Shown here piece after piece: positions 1 to 9,653 of a stretch of 64,000 nt of DNA; positions within the stretch are counted from its first letter, which is position 1; each line of letters opens with the position of its first letter. The DNA is from Actinomycetospora lutea (GTDB taxonomy: Bacteria > Actinomycetota > Actinomycetes > Mycobacteriales > Pseudonocardiaceae), in NCBI RefSeq assembly GCF_028737205.1, contig NZ_JAQZAL010000027.1, positions 1-64,000 on the forward strand, read 5' to 3'. The position numbers and the translations under genes are program-made. The notes under the pieces are model-generated. The model was not told the DNA's origin. It did not search any database and saw only the letters and a list, made by a program, of their open reading frames with translations.

Positions 1-26
1 TCATCATCAACTTCCCGGGGCCCGCC

Positions 27-322
27 TCACCGCAGCGACACGACCCCAGCTCCCGCAACGGTCACACCCTCAGCTGCACTCCATTTCCGGAAGAGCCGTT
101 TCAGGCGCCCGGGGAAGTGGACGACGAGGGCGTTGAGCGCAATCTTTCAGCCGTAGGTGTGGGGTCCTGATTCACCTCCGCGGTTACTGGAGATGTTCCG
201 CAGTCCGAGGTAGATGAGCTTCATCGCCGCTTCCTCGGAGGGGAAGATGGCCGCGGGCCTTGGTGATTTTCCGGAGCTGGAAGTTGATGGATTCGATGGC
301 GTTTCCGCTGTGCCACTCACAG
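27..322 (-). pseudogene. IS256-family (mutator) transposase remnant, C-terminal part
   Basis: Read on the minus strand, the segment encodes the conserved tail of IS256-type transposases: a NAIESINFQLRKITKARGH stretch, then, after a one-base shift near 246-248, an FPSEEAAMKLIYLGLRNIS stretch. The expected Trp of the TYGWK motif is a TGA stop (147-149). The catalytic DDE core is absent and the sequence starts abruptly near 322. It is therefore a dead fragment and evidence of past insertion-sequence activity at the left edge of the accessory region. The family assignment rests on remembered motif patterns. Confidence 0.75.
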
Positions 323-519
323 AGCCGAGATCGATGCGTGCAGGGCGACGCCGACCTGGGGTGCGGTCACTGGAGCTCCTCCGACGCGGAGGGCGAGGAC
401 GGTCAGCCGCGCACTCGTGGGCGTGCGACGACGCCGCCCGAGGTGCTGGCCACCGACGCCACGTTCACCGCGAATGGGCAGCTCCCGCGCGGCCTGCCGT
501 CGGGCGATCTTGTTTCGCC
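323..519. other. Intergenic stretch with no recognisable gene
   Basis: GC-rich sequence between the transposase remnant and the membrane-protein remnant. Several frames stay open, as expected at this GC content, but none shows a recognisable domain or a convincing start. Confidence 0.4.
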
Positions 520-906
520 ATAATTCGAGGATGACCGGCTCGACTCCTTCGTCGCGCTGCACAGGGAACGCGGGACTCGCGATCTTCTCGGGGAGACCTA
601 CGCCGGGCTGTTCTCGATGGCACTGGCCTCGGTGCGTGCACTGCCGGCCGTCGAGGTCCGTCACGAGCTGAGCGCCTGCTCCATGGCTGCCGCGCCCGGC
701 GTCTTCCTGCTGGTCGGCGACCTGATCGGGTTCTCGATGCCGACCGCCGTCGACGTCGCCCTGTGGTTGGGAGTCCTGACGTTGGTGCTCTGCACCTGAT
801 CGAGGCCCGTGGGTCGCACCGATCCGGGCTGTTCCGTCTCTGCTCGGTCGCCCTGTCGGTGGTGGTCGGTGTGGGGATCATCGTGCTCAAGGCCCAGCTC
901 CACTGA
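520..906 (+). pseudogene. Frameshifted small membrane-protein remnant
   Basis: One frame runs from about 530 through a hydrophobic helix (residues around PGVFLLVGDLIGFSM and ALWLGVLTLVLCT) to a TGA at 797-799. The neighbouring frame continues at once with HLIEARGSHRSGLFRLC and a second helix ending VGVGIIVLKAQLH with a stop at 904-906. Joining the two frames gives a protein end with three hydrophobic segments, so one base has been lost or gained near 795. No start codon with a ribosome site is evident upstream. The family is not identified. Confidence 0.45.
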
Positions 907-1222
907 ACCGTCACGCAACGCGTGACTGTGAGCGAGCCCGCCTACATCACCTGCGAATCGTGGTCTGATTCTTCTCGAGTTGCCGATCAACCGATGGGAA
1001 GAAATCCCAGATCGTCCCGACCCCGCACGACCTCGAGGAGGCGCTCGACGAGGCCGTGACGGTCTTCGAGCACTTCGACCCCGGCGCTGGCGCGCTCCGC
1101 GGTGCCGAACTTGGGGCTGGCCCGCGAGGCGGTGAAGCACGTCAAGGTCGTGCTCACCGGCGAGGGCGCACCCTGGGCGCGTCGCCACGAACTGACCCCG
1201 GCCGCGCGGACGGCGGGCACGA
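907..1222. other. Degenerate coding-like stretch, unidentified
   Basis: Around 1020-1100 one plus-strand frame reads like protein (PHDLEEALDEAVTVFEHFDP), and from about 1100 another frame does (LAREAVKHVKVVLTGEGAPWARRHELTP). This suggests a decayed plus-strand gene with a frameshift. I could not assign a family and see no intact reading frame with a good start. Confidence 0.3.
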
Positions 1223-2509
1223 TCATCGTTCGGTCGACCCACGCCCGTCTTCGGGCTCCGGGTCACGACGTCGCGGCAATCCGCGGAGGGGCACCCCAGG
1301 GAGCGCGCCCTCAGGCTCGTGTTCCCTGGCACCAACTGTCTTGCCGTACCACGCTGCGAGCGGTGCAGCGCTGGCGCCGTGGACGATGACGCTGAGCAGC
1401 ACGGTCACCGCGATGGCGGCCACAGGACGGGCGGCATCCGGGCCGAGCTCCTCCAGCGCGAGCAGGGCGAACACCAGCGATGCCAGGCCGCGGGGGCCGA
1501 ACCAGCCCACGAACAGCACCGTTGCCTGGTCGAGACCGGCGCCCACGGTGACGATCGCGACCGGCACCATGCGGACGAGGGTCAGGCTCAGCACCGCATA
1601 GAGCACGACGGTCAGGCCCAGGCCGTCGAGCATGATCGGTATCGCGATGGCGCCGAACGCCAGCCACACGAGTAGCGAGACCAGACCGCTGGCCTCCTCG
1701 AGGAAACGGACCTCTGCGGGGCCGCGCCGGCCCGCGGCCCCGGCGAAGGCGAGCCCGCCGCAGAACGCGGCGACGAAGCCGTTCCCGCCCACGACGAGTG
1801 CACCGGCGTACACGCCGAGGGCGAGAGCGAGGACCGCGGTACCGGAGAACTCTTCCGCGGCCCATCCCCTGCGCCGGGCCCACCGCAGCAGGCCGCCCCC
1901 TGCGGCGCCGAGGGCGACGCCGACGACCACCCCGACCGCGAGCTCGAGCAGCGCCTCTCCGGGGCCGGCACCGTGCAGTCCCTCTGCAGACGCCGCTCCG
2001 GCGATCGCGACCACGACGATCGGAGTGGCGATCCCGTCGTTGAGGCCGCTCTCGACAGTGATCAGTCGACGAATTCGGGACGGCACCGCCGCGTTCGTCA
2101 CCACCGGGACGCCCAATGCCGCGTCGGTAGGGGCCAGGGCCGCGGCGACGAGCAGGGCGAGCCACACGTCGAGGCCGGGGAGGAGCCAGACCGCCAGTAC
2201 CCACCCCAGGACGATGGTCAGGGGGAGGCCGAAGCCGAGCAGCCGGACGTAGCGGCCGAGGTCGTGACGGAGGCCGGAGACGCCGATCCGAGCAGCATCG
2301 GAAAAGAGGACCCAGACAAGGGTCACCTCCACCAGCGGCTTGAGACTCTCCGGAGCCGCCGGCGTGTCGACCAGGCCCAGCCCGGCCAGCACAGCGCCGA
2401 GCGCGACGAAGACGATCGGGGCCGTGAGGTCCGCCCGTTCCAGCCGGGCCGACACGACACCCCAGACGAAGATCGTCGCTGCGACCACGGCCACCGCCGC
2501 GACATCCAT
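1223..2509 (-). CDS. CPA1-type sodium (or potassium)/proton antiporter
   Basis: Integral membrane exchanger of the Na_H_Exchanger superfamily (428 aa, about 12 hydrophobic segments). Expected motifs are present: a LAPTDAALG core with the ion-binding Asp, and ESGLNDGIATP in the following helix. Such proteins swap Na+ or K+ against H+ across the plasma membrane and set cytoplasmic pH. The ATG at 2509 is preferred over an upstream in-frame GTG at 2530 because a GGGAGG lies directly before it. It follows the minus-strand ATPase after about 170 bp, so co-expression with the ADI genes is possible but not shown. The preferred cation cannot be read from sequence. Confidence 0.85.
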   Translation of the reverse strand: MDVAAVAVVAATIFVWGVVSARLERADLTAPIVFVALGAVLAGLGLVDTPAAPESLKPLVEVTLVWVLFSDAARIGVSGLRHDLGRYVRLLGFGLPLTIVLGWVLAVWLLPGLDVWLALLVAAALAPTDAALGVPVVTNAAVPSRIRRLITVESGLNDGIATPIVVVAIAGAASAEGLHGAGPGEALLELAVGVVVGVALGAAGGGLLRWARRRGWAAEEFSGTAVLALALGVYAGALVVGGNGFVAAFCGGLAFAGAAGRRGPAEVRFLEEASGLVSLLVWLAFGAIAIPIMLDGLGLTVVLYAVLSLTLVRMVPVAIVTVGAGLDQATVLFVGWFGPRGLASLVFALLALEELGPDAARPVAAIAVTVLLSVIVHGASAAPLAAWYGKTVGAREHEPEGALPGVPLRGLPRRRDPEPEDGRGSTER

Positions 2510-2677
2510 GCCGGCCTCCCGCACTCGCACCGTCGTTGTTCCCGTTCGGTCCTCGAGTGACGTCCCGATCCCGGGGAGCAGGCGCGGCGGGTGGCGGGCG
2601 GGAGAGGGGCGGGTCCTGCGGGGCGGCGCGGAACATCCACCATGACTGATCCGGCGATCGTCACCCCGGAGGATTCC

Positions 2678-5500
2678 TCAAGCGCCGAGAACGCTCGAGG
2701 TCGTGCCGGTCGGAGCCGCGCGAGATGGGGCGACGGCGTGGTGGACGTCGATCGTCGTGGGTGACGCTGTCCTTCGGCGCCGGACCCACTTGGCGCTCTC
2801 GATGACGAGTGGGAGTGCCAGCGCGAGGCCGAGGCACGCAAGCCACTCTCCGCCCGTGAGAGGTCGGGTCAGCAGGCTGTTCTGCAGGAAGCCGACCTGC
2901 GTCGCGGCGATGATGAGGACGACGGGAACTGCCGCGATCACCAGGACACCCAGGATGGGCGGGGTCAGGCCGCTCGCGGGGTCCCGGCGGTTGGCGAGCG
3001 CGTTGAACACCGTGCCGAGACCCATGACGACGAAGGTCATCGTCATCGATGCGCTCGGCCGGTCCGGGCTCGGCTCGTCCGGGCCGGCGACGAGGGGGAT
3101 GAACGCAGCCACGAACATGACCGAGGCGTAGAGCACCCAGGACGCGACCGCGTTGCGGTTGGTCATCGGCACCTCCGGGTCGCGCGGAGGCCGTTGCATC
3201 GTGTGCGGGTCGCCAGGATCGATCGCGATCATCACGACGCCCGCCACGGTGACGAAGAACAGCAGATAGAGGATCATCGAGGGGGTGAGCGCGACGCCAC
3301 TGTTGACGTCGAATGCGGTGGCGGCGACGAACAACAACACCAACGAGAGCAACTGGGTCATCTGGTACCGGACGTAGGCGACGACCTTCTCGTAAACTCG
3401 CCGACCGATCTCGACCGCGTGGACGAGCGTGCCGAAGTTGTCGTCGGTGAGGATCATTCGCGCCGCCTCCTTGGAGACCTCGCTGCCACTGCCCATCGCC
3501 ACGCCGATATCCGCCTGCTTCAGCGCGGCGGCGTCGTTGACCGCGTCGCCGGTCATCGCGACGACCAGCCCCTGCTGCTGCATCACGCGAGCGAGGCGAA
3601 GCTTGTCCTGCGGGGAGACGCGACCGAAGACGTGCAGCTGCGGCAGCCGCGCGGTGAGCTCCTCGTCGGACAGTGCCTGCAGGTCACGGCCGCTGATCGC
3701 GCCGGGCCCGAGGTGCAGTTGCTGGCCGATGGCCTCGGCAGTGACGGCGTGGTCGCCGGTGATCATGCGCACGTCGATGCCCGCCGCGAGAGCCGTACCG
3801 ACTGCGCTCTTGGCCTCGGCGCGCAGCGGGTCGATGATGCCGGCCATCCCGACGAACGCGAGCTCGTGCGTCAACGACATCGGATCCGCGGTGATCGCCG
3901 TCATCTCCTCGGCCGTGACGATCCGAGCGGCGAATGCCAGCACCCGCAATCCTTTCTCGCTCATGCGCTCGTTCGCGGCCTCGATGCCGGCCCGTGCGTT
4001 CGCGATCGGTACCTGCGACCCGCTGAGGGGGCCGCCCTCCTCACGGCAACGGGCCAGCACCATGTCGGGTGCTCCCTTGACGAGTTCGACGACCCGCTCC
4101 TGGCCACCCAGATCGAAGCGATGGAAGGTGGCCATGAACTTGTACTCCGAGTCGAACGGCACCTCGGCGAGTCGCGGGTAGGCCAGTCGGGTCTCCTCCG
4201 CGCTCACTCCGAGCTTGGCAGCGAGCACGACCAGCGCCGCCTCGGTCGGGTCGCCGACCACGCTGCCGTCCTCGCCGACGGTGGCGTCACTGTCCAGCGC
4301 GAGTCCGAGCGCGAGATGGGTGAAGTCCGGCGTACCCGCCCCCGCGATCGATGTGATCGCCCCCGACTTGCGGTATCCCTCGCCCTCCACCTCGTACCAC
4401 GTGCCGCCGACGTAGAGGGTTGACACCATCATCTCGTTCAGGGTGAGGGTGCCGGTCTTGTCCGTGTTGATGGCGCTCGTCGAGCCGAGGGTCTCCACGT
4501 CGGTCAGGTTCTTGACGATCGCCTTGGCCCCGGCGAGTTGCTTCGCGCCGTGGGACAGCAACGCGGAGACGAACGCCGGCATCCCGGTCGGGATCGCGGA
4601 GATGGCCATGGCGGTTCCCAGCAGCAGCAGATCGCTCAGGCCCAAGCCACGTACGGCACCCACGACCACGATGAACGCGACCGCGGTCCACGCGACGATG
4701 CCGAGAACCTTGGTCAGCGTCCCCAGCTCCTTCTGCAGGGGCGAGGGTGCGCGGGTCACCGAGGTCAGCATCTCCGCGATCCGGCCCATCTCGGTCCGCA
4801 TGCCGGTCGCGGTGGCGACGAGCGCCGCCGTGCCTCTCGTCACCGACGTGTTCTGGAACAACATGTTCAACCTGTCGCCGATCGGCACGTCACCGCCGGC
4901 CACGTCCGCGACCGCCAGCACACCGGCATCCTTCGGCACGGGCGCGCTCTCGCCCGTCAACGCAGCCTCCTGCACCTCGAGCGTCGCCGACCGGATGATG
5001 CGGCCGTCGACAGGGACGATGTCACCGGCTTCGAGCTGGACGATGTCGCCCGGCACGACATCGCCGGCCGGTACCTCGGCGACCTGTCCGTCACGAAGGA
5101 CCTTCGCGTGCGGTACCTGCATCTTCGACAACGCCTCGACGCTGGCCCGGGCTTTCAGCTCCTGCCGAGCGCCGAGAACGACGTTGAGGACGATGAGGAA
5201 CCCGACGATGAGGGACGTCGAGACCTCGCCGATGAGAACGCTCACCACCACGACGGCGACGAGCATGATGTTCATCGGGTCGCGAAGCTGCGCGAGCGCC
5301 ACTCTCAACACCGACGGCGGCTTCTCGCGGGAGATCCGGTTCGGCCCGTACCGCGACAGCCGTGCCGTCGCTTCAGCGCCGGGCAGGCCGCGCGTGGCGT
5401 CGCTCTCCATCGCGGCAACCACGCTGCCGGCGTCCTGCGCGAACCACGGCCTCACCGGCACTGCGTCCTGGTCGTCGACGGTATCGGTTCCGGTGACCAT
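2678..5500 (-). CDS. P-type cation-transporting ATPase (P2-like) with altered ion-site motifs
   Basis: A 940-aa P-type ATPase with N-terminal cation_ATPase_N region, the actuator TGES loop (ALTGESAPVP), the phosphorylation site DKTGTLT, a nucleotide-binding KGAPD, and the HAD hinge. Overall it resembles Ca2+/Mg2+-type pumps. Key positions deviate: the M4 motif is IPTGMP instead of IPEGLP, the hinge reads TGDAVNDAAALK instead of TGDGVNDAPALK, and the NxxTDG motif of M6 is missing (the helix reads YLLFFVTVAGVV). The transported ion is therefore unknown. The start ATG lies 10 bp after the arcB stop, so the gene is very likely the last member of an arcA-arcB-ATPase transcript, linking arginine fermentation to ion transport. 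Confidence 0.88.
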   Translation of the reverse strand: MVTGTDTVDDQDAVPVRPWFAQDAGSVVAAMESDATRGLPGAEATARLSRYGPNRISREKPPSVLRVALAQLRDPMNIMLVAVVVVSVLIGEVSTSLIVGFLIVLNVVLGARQELKARASVEALSKMQVPHAKVLRDGQVAEVPAGDVVPGDIVQLEAGDIVPVDGRIIRSATLEVQEAALTGESAPVPKDAGVLAVADVAGGDVPIGDRLNMLFQNTSVTRGTAALVATATGMRTEMGRIAEMLTSVTRAPSPLQKELGTLTKVLGIVAWTAVAFIVVVGAVRGLGLSDLLLLGTAMAISAIPTGMPAFVSALLSHGAKQLAGAKAIVKNLTDVETLGSTSAINTDKTGTLTLNEMMVSTLYVGGTWYEVEGEGYRKSGAITSIAGAGTPDFTHLALGLALDSDATVGEDGSVVGDPTEAALVVLAAKLGVSAEETRLAYPRLAEVPFDSEYKFMATFHRFDLGGQERVVELVKGAPDMVLARCREEGGPLSGSQVPIANARAGIEAANERMSEKGLRVLAFAARIVTAEEMTAITADPMSLTHELAFVGMAGIIDPLRAEAKSAVGTALAAGIDVRMITGDHAVTAEAIGQQLHLGPGAISGRDLQALSDEELTARLPQLHVFGRVSPQDKLRLARVMQQQGLVVAMTGDAVNDAAALKQADIGVAMGSGSEVSKEAARMILTDDNFGTLVHAVEIGRRVYEKVVAYVRYQMTQLLSLVLLFVAATAFDVNSGVALTPSMILYLLFFVTVAGVVMIAIDPGDPHTMQRPPRDPEVPMTNRNAVASWVLYASVMFVAAFIPLVAGPDEPSPDRPSASMTMTFVVMGLGTVFNALANRRDPASGLTPPILGVLVIAAVPVVLIIAATQVGFLQNSLLTRPLTGGEWLACLGLALALPLVIESAKWVRRRRTASPTTIDVHHAVAPSRAAPTGTTSSVLGA

Positions 5501-5510
5501 CGTCGGCCTC

Positions 5511-6512
5511 TCAGCCGAGGGTGGCGACGAGGATCGCCTTGATGGTGTGCAATCGGTTCTCGGCCTGGTCGAAGACGATGCTCGCCGCCGAATCGAAGAC
5601 CTCTCCGGTCACCTCGAGCCCGGACTCCATGCCGGTGTGTTCCATGATCTCCCGGCCGACGACCGTGTTCGTGTCGTGGAACGCCGGCAGGCAGTGCATG
5701 AACTTGACCGCGGGGTTCCCCGATTTGTCCAGCAGCGCCCGGTTCACCTGGTACGGGGTGAGGGCCCGGACCCGATCCGCCCAGACGTCCTTGGCCTCGC
5801 CCATGGAGACCCAGACGTCGGTGTGGATGAAGTCCACGCCGGACACCGCGCTCGTGGCGTCGTCGGTCACGGTGATCCGTGCGCCGGTGTGTCGGGCGAT
5901 CTCGGCCGCCTGGTCCACGACGTCCTTCGGCGGGTGCAGCTCCTCGGGGCCCGCGAGCCGCACGTCGCTGCCCATCAGTGCGCCCATGACGAGGAGCGAG
6001 CGGCCCATGTTGAAGCGGCAGTCGCCCACGTAGGCGTAGGTGAGCGCGTCGTAGGGCTTGTTGCTGGCCTCGTGCATGGTCAGGAAGTCGGCCAGCATCT
6101 GAGTGGGGTGCCACTCGGCGGTCAGCCCGTTGTAGACCGGTACGCCGGCGTGGGCGGCCAGCTCCTCCACGTCGGCCTGCGCGCTGCCCCGGAACTCGAT
6201 CGCGTCGTACATGCGACCGAGCACGGAGGCGGTGTCCGCCACGGACTCCTTGTGGCCCAGCTGTGAACCCGAGGGATCCAGGTATGTGACGTGAGCGCCC
6301 TGGTCGAAGGCCGCCACCTCGAACGACGAACGGGTACGCGTCGACGTCTTCTCGAAGACGAGCGCGATCTCCTTGCCGTCCAGGGTCTTGACCTCGGTAC
6401 CGGCGTACTTCGCCGACTTCAGCGCATCGGCGAGCCTCAACAGGAATCGCAGCTCGGTCTGGGTGAAGTCGATCTCCTTGAGGAAGCTGCGACCACGCAG
6501 GTTGAATGCCAT
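5511..6512 (-). CDS. arcB: Ornithine carbamoyltransferase, catabolic (ADI pathway)
   Basis: A 333-aa transcarbamylase. It carries the carbamoyl-phosphate loop STRTR (residues 57-61), HPTQ (135-138), the ornithine-side segment around DVWVSMGE (about 232-239) and HCLP with the catalytic Cys (273-276). In the ADI route it phosphorolyses citrulline to ornithine and carbamoyl phosphate. The catabolic assignment is inferred from position: it lies 17 bp after arcA and 10 bp before an ATPase gene, not in an arginine biosynthetic cluster. The ATG at 6512 follows a GAGG-like ribosome site and gives the normal family length. Confidence 0.93.
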   Translation of the reverse strand: MAFNLRGRSFLKEIDFTQTELRFLLRLADALKSAKYAGTEVKTLDGKEIALVFEKTSTRTRSSFEVAAFDQGAHVTYLDPSGSQLGHKESVADTASVLGRMYDAIEFRGSAQADVEELAAHAGVPVYNGLTAEWHPTQMLADFLTMHEASNKPYDALTYAYVGDCRFNMGRSLLVMGALMGSDVRLAGPEELHPPKDVVDQAAEIARHTGARITVTDDATSAVSGVDFIHTDVWVSMGEAKDVWADRVRALTPYQVNRALLDKSGNPAVKFMHCLPAFHDTNTVVGREIMEHTGMESGLEVTGEVFDSAASIVFDQAENRLHTIKAILVATLG

Positions 6513-6529
6513 CAGGTGCTCCTCACGGA

Positions 6530-7750
6530 TCAGAACGCGGCGTCGCGTTCGATCGGGCAGGTCATGCAGTGCGAGCCGCCCCGACCGCGGCCGAGCTCGA
6601 ACCCTTCGATCGTGATCACCTCGACGCCCGCCTTGCGCAGCGCGGTGTTCGTGCCGGTGTTGCGCTCGTAGCCCACGACGACACCGGGTTCGAGCGCGAC
6701 GACGTTGTTCCCGTCGTCCCACTGCTCACGCTCGGCGCCGAAGGCATCTCCGCCGGTCTCGATCACTCGCATCCGCTCCACACCAAGTGCGCGGGCCATC
6801 AGATCGGGCAGGGTGCCCTGTTGTTCCTCGACGACCAGATCTTCAGCCGACTCGCCCGGCCGGATCGACCAGGTGCGTGCACCTCCCACCACCTGCGGGA
6901 ACATCGTGACGACGTCGCGGTCGCACATGGTGATGACCGTGTCCAAATGCATGTAGCTGCGCGATCTCGGCAGATGGACCGCGAGCACCTGGTTCGCCGA
7001 CCCGTTCCTGAACAGCGAGCGGGCGATCCAGAGCACCGCCTGCGGCGTGGTGCGTTCCCCCATGCCGATCATCACGGACCCGTTGCCGATCGGCTGTACA
7101 TCACCACCCTCGACGTGCGCGCGGCCCCAGTTCTCGTCGACCCCGCCGAGCCACACGGGGAAGCGTTCCGCGGCGAACATCGGGTGGAATCGGTAGATCA
7201 TCTCCATGATCATCGTTTCCGGTTTGCGCGCAGGCTTGGTCATCGGGTTGAGCGTGACGCCGTCGTAGATCCAGCAGGACGGATCTCGCTGGAAGAGGAA
7301 GTTCGGCAGCGGTGGGAGCAGCATGCTCGTGGGGTCGGCGGACTCCCACTCGAGCCCGACGTTCTGTTCGACGTCGGCTTTCGTGATCCCGCCGATGAGG
7401 AACTCCGCGGCGAGTGCCGGGTCGGCCGTCTGCACCCAGGCGCGAGCCCGTTGCGCCGCGGTGATGCCGATCTCGCGCTCGTTGAGGATGTGGTCGGCCG
7501 CCCAGTCCTTGACCTCGGGCTTGGCCAGGGTCTCGGCGAGCAACTGCTCGACGTGGAAGACCTCGATGCCGCGACTGCGCATCACCTCGCAGAACGTGTC
7601 GTGCTCGGACTTGGCCCTGCTGACCCAGATGACGTCGTCGAAGAGCAGCTCTTCGGCGTTCGACGGTGTGAGCCGCCGGTGTTCCAGACCCGGGCGATGG
7701 ACCATGACCTTGCGAAGTCTTCCGACCTCCGAGTACACGCCGAGTGCCAC
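6530..7750 (-). CDS. arcA: Arginine deiminase
   Basis: A 406-aa enzyme hydrolysing L-arginine to L-citrulline and ammonia in the cytoplasm, the first step of the ADI pathway. Guanidino-modifying enzyme motifs are in order: FQRDP (substrate loop), HVEGGDV, HLDTV, and the C-terminal GSHCMTCP with the catalytic Cys at about residue 395. The start is taken as GTG at 7750 (protein begins [10 protein letters not shown]) because GGAGG lies 5 nt upstream and length and N terminus match the family; the longer open frame upstream lacks homology. It is the first gene of the arcA-arcB-ATPase unit, divergent from the arcD-like permease. Confidence 0.93.
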   Translation of the reverse strand: MALGVYSEVGRLRKVMVHRPGLEHRRLTPSNAEELLFDDVIWVSRAKSEHDTFCEVMRSRGIEVFHVEQLLAETLAKPEVKDWAADHILNEREIGITAAQRARAWVQTADPALAAEFLIGGITKADVEQNVGLEWESADPTSMLLPPLPNFLFQRDPSCWIYDGVTLNPMTKPARKPETMIMEMIYRFHPMFAAERFPVWLGGVDENWGRAHVEGGDVQPIGNGSVMIGMGERTTPQAVLWIARSLFRNGSANQVLAVHLPRSRSYMHLDTVITMCDRDVVTMFPQVVGGARTWSIRPGESAEDLVVEEQQGTLPDLMARALGVERMRVIETGGDAFGAEREQWDDGNNVVALEPGVVVGYERNTGTNTALRKAGVEVITIEGFELGRGRGGSHCMTCPIERDAAF

Positions 7751-8098
7751 GGTCGCCTCCACGAGTAGGAGCGGCAGTCGACGCGAAGTGGACACCACGG
7801 GCCGTGCGCGTGCCCTCACCCGCACGAGGTGAGGGAGCGTGCTGATCCGCTTCGGAGGTCGACGAACGCCGAGGCCGTGTCGCTGGGGCGGCCGGCGAAC
7901 GGGGGTCGAGTGAGAGGCTCTCCGTGCGCTGATGGTGGCCCTCGGCGGGGGGATCGTCGCTCTGTGCTGGGTGTCGTGAGGTCGGGCGGGTTGGATCTCA
8001 CCTTCCTTGGGGGAGGTCGTGTCACGGCCGGTGACGAGACTTCGGTGGTGACGGCGTCCACCGTCGGTAGATGCTCGTGGCGAACCACGGAGTGGGTC
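7751..8098. other. Divergent arc intergenic region
   Basis: About 350 bp separate the divergent arcA and arcD-like genes. It must hold the promoters and control sites for both units. Apart from the inverted repeat at 7813-7835 I see no clear -10/-35 pair and no obvious FNR- or ArgR-type box. Confidence 0.5.
7813..7835. promoter_or_regulatory. Perfect inverted repeat upstream of arcA
   Basis: CCCTCACC and GGTGAGGG form a perfect 8-bp inverted repeat around a 7-nt centre (CGCACGA). It lies 63-85 nt before the arcA start. It could be an operator for a dimeric regulator of the ADI units or a hairpin in the arcA leader; there is no T-run to suggest a terminator. Confidence 0.45.
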
Positions 8099-9517
8099 AT
8101 GGCTGATTCGGTCGATAGTCGCGCGGCGTCGGAGCCTTCGTCGGGTGAGGATCCGGCCGGTGGCCAGGTGCATCGGTTCGGCCTCACCTCGGCGACCGCG
8201 CTGATCGTGGGGTCCATCATCGGTGTCGGGGTGTTCAACCTGCCGACGTCGTTGGCGACCTACGGTCCGATCAGTCTCGTCTCGATGGCTCTGACCACGG
8301 TCGGGGCGCTCGCTCTGGCGTTGTTGTTCGCCGCGCTGTCACGTCGGTTGCCGGCGGATGGTGGGCCGTACGCGTACGCGCGGGTGGCGTTCGGCAATCC
8401 ACTCGGGTTCACCAACGCGTGGTCCTACTGGATCACCGCGTGGGCCGGTAACGCCGCCATCGCGGTCGGTTGGGTGCTCTATGTGGAGCACTTCATCAAC
8501 ACCGAGCACAATGCGCTGTTCTCGGTGCTCCTCGTCCTGATCGGGCTGTGGATCCCTGCGGCGATCAACCTCTCCGGCGTGAAGAACATGGGCGCGGTCC
8601 AGGTCACCACCACGGCCGTGAAATTCGTCGCGCTCGCCTTCATGTCCACGGTCGGGCTGTTCTTCATCAGCACTGCGAACTACTCGCCCTGGAACGTCAG
8701 TGGGGAGAGCACCTGGGTGGCGATCGGCGGCGGGATGGCGATCGCACTGTTCAGCTACCTCGGTGTCGAGACTGCCGCCGTCGCCGCGGCGAAGGTGCAC
8801 GACCCCGACAGGAACATCCCGCGCGCCACGATCCTCGGCACGCTCGCGACCGCGGTCGTCTACATGCTCTCGCTGATCGCGGTCTTCGGCATCCTGCCCA
8901 CACCGGTGTTGGCCGAGGCGACCGCACCCTTCTCCGACGCCGCCAACACCATGTTCGGTGGCTCCTGGGCCGGCAACGTAATGGCAATCGCCGTGATCAT
9001 CTCAGGCTTCGGCGCGCTCAACGGCTGGACCATGATCTGCGCGGAGATGCCGCTCGCCGCGGCGAAGGACGGCCTGTTCCCCGCGCGGTTCCAGCGGATC
9101 TCGAAGGCCGGGGTGCCCTCGTTCGGCATCGTCATGTCCACGGTGCTCGCCTCCGTGGCGGTCGTGGTGAACTACCTGGGCGCGAGCGGAGCCGACGTGT
9201 TCACCACGCTCGTCCTGATGACCGGTATCACCGCCGCGATCCCGTACGCGTTCTCCGCGCTCGCCCAGTTGAAGTGGCGCCTGGCCGACCGGCGCGCGCT
9301 CGAGGGGCGCCGGTTCACCCGCGATGTGATCGTCGCGGTGCTCTCGCTGGTGTTCTCGATCCTGTTCATCTGGTACTCCCGCAACACCGGGCAGTCGTTG
9401 TTGCTCTACTGGGCCCCGTTCCTGCTCGCGGCCGCAGCGCTGCTGCTCGGCATTCCGGTGTACCGGTCCCAGCGCCACCGCATGAGCGAACCCACCCACG
9501 TTCCCTCCTACCGGTGA
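8099..9517 (+). CDS. arcD: APC-family permease, probable arginine/ornithine antiporter
   Basis: A 472-aa amino acid permease with about 12 membrane segments. The N-terminal [16 protein letters not shown] motif and a [18 protein letters not shown] segment are typical of the basic amino acid/polyamine antiporter group of the APC superfamily, which includes ArcD. In the ADI pathway this carrier exchanges external arginine for internal ornithine. Substrate is inferred from the neighbours. The ATG at 8099 is chosen for a GGAG just upstream and a short hydrophilic N terminus before helix 1. Its last 48 bp belong to a repeat found again before the intact arcC, suggesting arcD and arcC were once adjacent. 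Confidence 0.82.
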   Translation: MADSVDSRAASEPSSGEDPAGGQVHRFGLTSATALIVGSIIGVGVFNLPTSLATYGPISLVSMALTTVGALALALLFAALSRRLPADGGPYAYARVAFGNPLGFTNAWSYWITAWAGNAAIAVGWVLYVEHFINTEHNALFSVLLVLIGLWIPAAINLSGVKNMGAVQVTTTAVKFVALAFMSTVGLFFISTANYSPWNVSGESTWVAIGGGMAIALFSYLGVETAAVAAAKVHDPDRNIPRATILGTLATAVVYMLSLIAVFGILPTPVLAEATAPFSDAANTMFGGSWAGNVMAIAVIISGFGALNGWTMICAEMPLAAAKDGLFPARFQRISKAGVPSFGIVMSTVLASVAVVVNYLGASGADVFTTLVLMTGITAAIPYAFSALAQLKWRLADRRALEGRRFTRDVIVAVLSLVFSILFIWYSRNTGQSLLLYWAPFLLAAAALLLGIPVYRSQRHRMSEPTHVPSYR

Positions 9518-9630
9518 ACTCGAAATGGAGACCGACATGCGGATCGTGGTCGCGCTCGGCGAGAATGCGATACGGCAGCGCTCCGAGCCCATGACGATCG
9601 AAGGACAACGCAGCGATGTCCGGGTCGCCG
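9470..9630 (+). repeat. Left copy of 161-bp direct repeat flanking the second ATPase
   Basis: This segment (end of the arcD-like gene, spacer and first ~94 bp of an arcC-like frame) matches 12409-12569 without gaps. I count 18 mismatches in 161 positions, about 89% identity. The two copies bracket the ATPase gene at 9650-12424. Confidence 0.92.
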
Positions 9631-9653
9631 GGGCGCGGGTGCGAGTCACGTGA
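9537..9653 (+). pseudogene. 5' remnant of carbamate kinase gene
   Basis: The 38-codon frame starts MRIVVALGENA and follows the first ~31 codons of the intact arcC at 12476, then diverges and stops. The family GGN phosphate-binding motif is changed (GGNA to GENA). It cannot encode an active kinase. Its TGA overlaps the GTG start of the downstream ATPase by the GTGA arrangement, so if translated it could act as a leader coupling ATPase translation. It is best read as a scar of junction duplication. Confidence 0.8.
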
